The position numbers and the translations under genes were made by a program. From Acanthosoma haemorrhoidale (lineage: Eukaryota; Arthropoda; Insecta; Hemiptera; Acanthosomatidae), in contig OV884015.1 of assembly GCA_930367205.1 (NCBI GenBank), positions 105,650,509 to 105,714,508 on the forward strand: a stretch of 64,000 bases of DNA. Direction: 5' to 3'. Positions 58,100-64,000 of the stretch are shown here, piece after piece. Under the pieces are notes generated by a model. That model did no database searches, was not told the origin of the DNA, and was given only the letters and a program-made list of their open reading frames with translations. Numbering within the stretch: position 1 is the stretch's first letter; every line of letters begins with the position of its first letter.

Positions 58100-58448
58100 T
58101 AATAATAATAATAATCTGACGTATTTTTCAATAGAATGATTTCTTCTTTTAATTTTGAATTTACATTATAATTATATTATTAAAATATTAAATGATTAAA
58201 AAAGTCCGCACATTTTGAGGACCCTACTTCCACACTTGGTCATTAGCACTGTAGCACTCTCTTAACCGCTATTTTCACGATTAATCCGGTGTTGATTATC
58301 ACAGCGATGTGTCTGAAAGTCCATTTTGTTCTTACAACATTTTATCAAGGTTTATATCAACGCACATTTCCAGATTAGTGAAAATATATTTAAATAAATA
58401 TTTATTTAAAGGAATTTACAATCTGCTCTAATAGGGCGTATATATATA

Positions 58449-58694
58449 CATAGCCTGGGATTCCCCAGATTCATCAGGGAAATGTCCTTATTCGTTAAAA
58501 AGAATTCATGGATCAGGGATACAACCCCTTACTAACACTGCTCTTGCATCTTCGTCACTGGTGTGCAGTAACAGTGGAGACAATGAGAGACTACCTGTAG
58601 AAGAAGCCTGGGTAAGAACTCCAAAGGATGTTTTAGCATCAAAAGGTTTATTTACTAACGTTATTTTTAGTGGGGTCCTCCATTGTTTAAACCA
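58449..58694 (+). other. Candidate plus-strand exons (unit G)
   Basis: Second exon in the WGPPLFKP form; left junction empty. Confidence 0.4.
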
Positions 58695-60841
58695 GTAAGT
58701 CTAAATAGGGTTTAGTTTGGATTTGTACATGAGAATTTCGTTTTCAAATTTGGGATGTGATTTTTTGACTGAGAGACATGTTCCATGTTGGTCCGTTCTG
58801 AAGTTGGAATATTAGGTTTAGAACTGAATGTGTTGTGGGATGACCAAAAATAAAAAAACCCTGCGAATAATAAATTGTTCCCATCATTCAATAACATAAA
58901 TTAAATTAAACATAAAACCAGCAATGTACAGTAACTCTTTTTAGTTAGCAAGAGTTAAAATAAGGTTTGACAATCCTTAAAATGCAAAGTAAATCGAGCT
59001 AAGGAGCTTAAGAGGAGGAGGAGAGTGGAGAAGGTGAAGTTCAATATTGCTACAGCTGAAATACAATCCGGTGTTGTATATTAGAAGTTCCTTCCTCTGT
59101 AAATAAATTTCTTCCGTGTTGTTGAATATTGTCAACTAATAATATAATATTAATAAAACCTTATACTATCATTGAATATTGTTTTGTTTGTTATTGTGAA
59201 TATATCTCTTAGATTTGGATTTATTAGTGTGTTTCAACATCCATCTTCTGTTGAAAATAGGCTCTTAGAGTAAAGCGTGAGTAAAAATATTTTCTTAAAA
59301 ATTAAAACTATTCTAAAACGTAAACTTTCCGTTTGGAAGATCTTTGTTGATGATGAAAAGAGAGATATGGCCCGAGGACGATACAAACAACACACGGTGC
59401 ACTTCACAAATGGACTGAGCTTTACATTTGTAACAATTTGTATTCACAAATATGATATGATGATACCAATCATATAGCTGAGTGGTTAGCTTCACTGTTT
59501 GCAAGTTCACAAGTCTTTTGGGGCTTGTACACTTGTTAATTAAGTATTAAGCCCACTATCTCATTATTTAGTAGGGGTATGATGTTATAAGGAAAATGCA
59601 GCGGAAGCTAGTGTTTTTGTTAAATTAGGAATGACAAAACGAATGAAATATGGATAAATAATCTTATATTTAGCATTAAAATAAAACAGTAATCACTATA
59701 CTTTATATACATTACATATAACATGAATAATAATAAATCATATAATTTTATAAAATATTTCTTACATTATTAATTTTTACATAGCAGTTTATGAAATTTC
59801 TATGATTAAATTGCATGAATTGTTCCCTTTTAATTTTTTATTAAATTATGACATTATATAATTCGGGAAGTAGGACAAGTAATACACAAATACAATAATA
59901 ATCGTCATCATGGCAATAAAAGCCTTAGCATATACATCGGTCTGACAATACGGTTATAAGACAACGTACTAATAAATCCCAGACATACTTGAAGGTTAAT
60001 AAAAAAAATTATTTGATAATAATTCAATTAGTATATGATAATGATTTGGGGTACAAAAAATAATTGGAATACAAATATTTTAGGCTCATGACGTCATGAT
60101 ATATCTTGATTGTTAAAGTTTGTGAAGTCTGTTGTTGTCTGCATGAAGATAACTGAATGAAGTCTGCTGATAGGCTGCTAAGTAGTACGAGCCTTCGACA
60201 TCTGCAATAGTGATACAAATTAGTTATAAATGCAAAATAAGAATAAAATAAATAGAAAATCTTCTTATGACTAACGATTTCATATCATCCTCATAATTTA
60301 AAAATGGTTTATACCAAAAATAGAGAAAAATTCGTCCATATCTTTTGAAATCGTTGTACATTATTTCATTTACTAAAATAAATCGAAAAAATTTTACCTT
60401 TAAATTTGATGATATGATTGTAGTTGTGATCACCAGTGATCCAGGTGGGATGACTCCGTGCTCTTTGGATGGTGGAGTTTCATGTATACATCATGTCCAC
60501 ATAATGCCAATAATGAATTTTTTCAGGCTCCTTACTAGATAGTTAGGGTCACTAGGCAGATGAGGTATTCATTTTTTTTCTGAAATAAATTTGGTTATAC
60601 ATACAAAGTCATATTACAATAAATATAAAAAAATCTTCTAATATGAAAAGAGTTTAATATCATCCTTATAAATAAAAAAAGCTAATTCAAAATATAAATA
60701 AAAGTTGGTAACATAATTTTGCGTAAAAAAATCATGCATATGTACGTATGTAAAACAGTTATATAAGTTGAGGGAATCAACTGATATCGGTTTCAAATTA
60801 TCACTTCTATCTACAGACTCTAATTACAACTTTAAAAACTT

Positions 60842-62113
60842 TCAGTATCTCTTATCAATGTAACCTTTCTCAAATACTATACTGTACTTAACTATAAATC
60901 TTTCTATTTTCATATCATCTAATTTTATTTTGAACCCGTCTTCTTCGATATGTTCATTAAAATTCACTTTAACTTCTTCATTTTTTTCTTTCTTCTTCTC
61001 TGTATTTCTTGTTTCATCTTCTTTCTTCTGTATTATTTGTAGATTCTCATTATGGATTAATCTAAACATTTTTATAATATCTAATCCTTTAAGAAAATCT
61101 TCAAAATAATCTCTCTTGACAATGAACACATCAACATATTTTCTATGTCAAAAATGTTTAATTTTTGAGTTACTAAACTTTTTTTTCACACCATTGACTG
61201 TTTTTAAAAGTATCTTATTTACTTCTTCTGTCTTTTTCTTTATATTAGGTAATTTTGAATTTATTATAGAGCATTGGGATCCTGGATCGGATGTCCCATT
61301 TACCTGTTACTTCTCTTTTTATGATATTTTTACTTTAATCAATGGTGTGGTTATTCGTTTTTATGTTCAGTAATTAGATCTACTTCTAATACTAAGTTGC
61401 TTCCTATTATTCTAGTTTCATTTTTTATCTATTTTAAACCGGCATGAAGCATCTTCATGATCCCTGATACAATTGCTTAATTGTTCACAGTTATTCCATG
61501 GATTTTTCTCTTGAAATTTGTTTTTACTGTACAGGTTTTCCATTTTCCTTTGTTATGAATTTTTTTTGTTCACTAGGCCCTCACATTTTCTAATTTTATA
61601 AAATATTCTAGATGAATTATCACGTTTTTCTTGATCTATCTTTTTTCTGATAAAGTAGGTAAACCTGCAGTTAGTGCATGGATTTTTCTCTTGAAATTTT
61701 TTTTTACTCTACAGGTTTTTCATTTTTCTTTGTTATGAATTTTTTTTGTTCACTAGGCCCTCACATTTTATAATTTTATAAAATATTCTAGATGAATTAT
61801 CACGTTATTCTTGATCTATCTTTTTTCTGATAAAGTAGGTAAACCTGCTATAAGCTATTATAAAGATATAAGCATCACTAAAGACTGTTTAGCATTTGAG
61901 TTTTTGCATGTAAGCTTCTCAATAATAAACTTTTCTGCTATATGTTTTAAATTTAGTTGATTCTCTTTCTTCTGTGTGGATTCAATGTTATTTTTTCTCA
62001 TGATTGTTCCGCATTTAAATCATCAAAATACATTGTTTTCATTTTCTCTGTTAATGTAATCCACACTGTCTTCTCTTCACCTCTCTTACTAAAACTATTT
62101 TTCAGTCTTTTAT
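60842..62113 (-). pseudogene. Gag-protease relic (unit G)
   Basis: Same relic with two 180-bp repeats and the TTAGGTAATT variant seen in unit C. Confidence 0.85.
61499..61848. repeat. 180-bp tandem repeat, 2 copies (unit G)
   Basis: 350 bp, same arrangement as units A and B. Confidence 0.93.
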
Positions 62114-62121
62114 AAATATAA

Positions 62122-62530
62122 TTATTCTATAAAGTTGGTAACAGAATTGTGCGAACAATAATCATGCATATATCTTTATCTATCATTTATATTATTTACT
62201 TATATTATAAGAATAAAATCTTCTCATACGAAGGCAGTTTAATATCAAACTTATGAATAAAAAAAAGTTTGCTAAAAAAATAAATAAAAGCTGAAAAAAT
62301 ATTTTGCGTACAAAAATCATGCATATATATTTTGCTATCAATTATATTATTTACTTATATTATAAAAAAACAAATATTCTCATATGAACACAGTCCATTA
62401 TAATCTTTATAAATAAATAAATCGTTATTCATCTTAAGGTAAAAAATTCATATTGTGCTTAAAAATAAAAAAAGTTTATTCAAATAAAAAATAAAATTAA
62501 TTAATTATCATCCTTAATAATCAAATAAGA
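62122..62530. repeat. Degenerate AT-rich repeats with deletion (unit G)
   Basis: Same deletion junction as unit E. Confidence 0.75.
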
Positions 62531-62911
62531 TTATTCAATAATTTATACCCAACAGATTTCCAGATATTGACACCACGACTCTAACTGTTTTTTAGGAGTG
62601 AACTATTCCAGAGACGAAGATACTTGCTATCTTAACTACAGGCCACTACGATACACCATACAGACCACAGATGTTGGTAGGCTAGGGGAAGTAGAAGGGT
62701 TAAGTCTTTGAAATATTGACCGAACCTTTTTGACCTAATGACAACTATCAATATGTTAAAATAAATTACCGTAAGACCATAAAATTATATCTTTCAGAGA
62801 CCGTAAGCTTAACCATAGCAATGAAGACTATATCCAATTTTTATGAGATTATACAAAATTTTATTTCACCAGGACCATATTTAATTGAACGCAGCAGAAT
62901 TAATCTCTAGC

Positions 62912-63406
62912 CTAATCAATCGTAACAATGTTAACCTTAAGTAGTCCTGGATTCTTCTCATAAAACTCCACACCCCTATCAGAAAGCCATGCTGAAATTG
63001 CTGGCTTAAGTTTAGGCTGTCCATCAAGGGAGTGCAACCCTCTACCCGTTATAACAGAAACAAAAGTGGTCTTACGACCGGAATCTCGAAGCCTGGAAGT
63101 GACTTCATCTATGAAGAGGTCAAGTACGTCCAGAGCTTCGGACACGAATAGGAAATGCAAATCTAAACGTGTCCATGTATCATTCACATGATACCTAATA
63201 ATCGACCTAGCAGACAAAGGCCTAATCCTTCTACCTCCCTCGGTACTCCACCTGGTCTTTGTGTAAGGCGGTTGATCTAAAGGTGTGAGGAAGCAAATAG
63301 CTTCGTCTACGGAATCGTTCACTCCGGCTAAAACAAAAGTTAGTGTTTGTTCGTCCATGTCTGGGAATCTGTCGGATAAATAAGTTAACGAAGTAGACTT
63401 ACTCAT
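62912..63406 (-). CDS. CUE-Smr domain protein (unit G)
   Basis: Identical protein, seventh copy. About 590 bp of upstream sequence is visible before the window ends, including the possible 5' splice donor. Confidence 0.85.
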   Translation of the reverse strand: MSKSTSLTYLSDRFPDMDEQTLTFVLAGVNDSVDEAICFLTPLDQPPYTKTRWSTEGGRRIRPLSARSIIRYHVNDTWTRLDLHFLFVSEALDVLDLFIDEVTSRLRDSGRKTTFVSVITGRGLHSLDGQPKLKPAISAWLSDRGVEFYEKNPGLLKVNIVTID

Positions 63407-63451
63407 TACGGCGATGATGATCGGGACACTGTATCCAATATGTGCACACTT

Positions 63452-63735
63452 TAAAAGTCAGAGCTGGACTGACTGAAATCATAGGAAAGTTTGCAAGTGA
63501 CGGTGGAGTGGGGGACCCAGGTACCGAAATTCTTTATATTGGCAAACCCTCACCCAGGTAAAAACATCTTTTGACCTGGTGTAAATGTCTAAAAAAGACG
63601 ATTTCTCTTTACTTCTATTTTTTTTTATACATGGAAAGAAACTACTATTTTTTTAATTTGAATTCAAAACCGAGGTTAATAATTCTGTTTTACAGAAGAC
63701 CTAAAGGAGAATTATTTCGGGCACGAATAATATAA
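63452..63735 (+). other. Candidate 3' exons (unit G)
   Basis: Same two pieces; the tract before the acceptor has one change (TAATAATTCTG) that leaves the AG intact. Confidence 0.4.
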
Positions 63736-64000
63736 GTGATCAATTGTAGTCTCATAATTAATATGTGAGCGGGGAAATATACCAAATATTGCAGGTTCCA
63801 GAAAAAATTCTAGGTTTTTTTATTGTTCCTTGGTGGCTAGAATGCACAGAAACCTTCGACACATTTTCAAGTCTACCTATTCTTTAAAAAAAACGTCATA
63901 TTGTAAAAATAGTAAACAAATACAACGAATAATAAAACAAAAGGCCGTAGTTAGGAAAACGCACGTGGGAGAGCACTTACCATGAACAAATCAATTATGA

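Larger units (their letters stand above)
51623..58448. repeat. Tandem unit F (shortest)
   Basis: Sixth unit, 6.83 kb: a single 180-bp relic repeat plus the AT-block deletion. Element on the left, empty junction on the right. With G it shares a replacement near 52625 (TATGATATGATGA in place of TTTTTAAGAGA). Confidence 0.95.
58449..64000. repeat. Tandem unit G (cut by window end)
   Basis: Seventh unit, truncated by the window after about 5.55 kb, just before its minisatellite. It shares the AT-block deletion with E and F and the TATGATATGATGA replacement with F, and has two 180-bp relic repeats. Confidence 0.95.

Overview
This window is eukaryotic, AT-rich and dominated by repeats. It shows GT-AG introns as short as 59 nt, AATAAA signals, a Ty3/gypsy retrotransposon with intact gag and pol, and no bacterial gene organisation. 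An insect or other small invertebrate fits best, but nothing here names the species. The window is one head-to-tail tandem array of a unit of about 7.3 kb (6.8-7.6 kb). Units, counted from a fixed point just right of a TA tract: A 343-7610, B 12377-19635, C 19636-27257, D 27258-34701, E 39471-46832, F 51623-58448, G 58449-64000 (cut by the window end). The array runs off both ends.

Each unit carries, left to right: (1) candidate plus-strand exons with a 59-nt intron; (2) weak candidate minus-strand exons, one encoding a hydrophobic segment; (3) a decayed minus-strand gag-protease relic of a Ty3/gypsy element, holding a 180-bp tandem repeat present 2, 2, 4, 3, 4, 1 and 2 times in units A-G; (4) an AT-rich block of degenerate repeats of about 150 bp, with a deletion of about 285 bp in E-G; (5) an intact minus-strand 164-codon gene for a compact CUE-Smr protein, identical in sequence in all seven units; (6) two candidate plus-strand exons head-to-head with that gene; (7) a 77-bp minisatellite split by the 5' end of another LTR element with a tRNA-Pro-like primer site; (8) an AT-rich end with a 22-bp palindrome and a TA tract.

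A young 4.8-kb Ty3/gypsy element sits in that TA tract between units A/B (7611-12370), D/E (34702-39464) and E/F (46833-51616). The start of a fourth copy opens the window (1-336). The junctions B/C, C/D and F/G are empty. All complete copies share the same site and the same aberrant 3' end, so they descend from one insertion spread by unequal exchange or duplication. Gag and pol are intact in the first two; the third has gag frameshifted by a 22-bp insertion. There is no env.

The most notable content is amplification of a small CUE-Smr gene, whose architecture matches the no-go-decay endonucleases (Cue2/NONU-1/N4BP2), inside an array that carries three generations of LTR-element sequence, all on the same strand as the gene. 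The element also has unusual details: a UAAUG gag-pol junction, a primer site held in the loop of a 16-bp inverted repeat, and a 3' end bearing an inverted copy of the leader.
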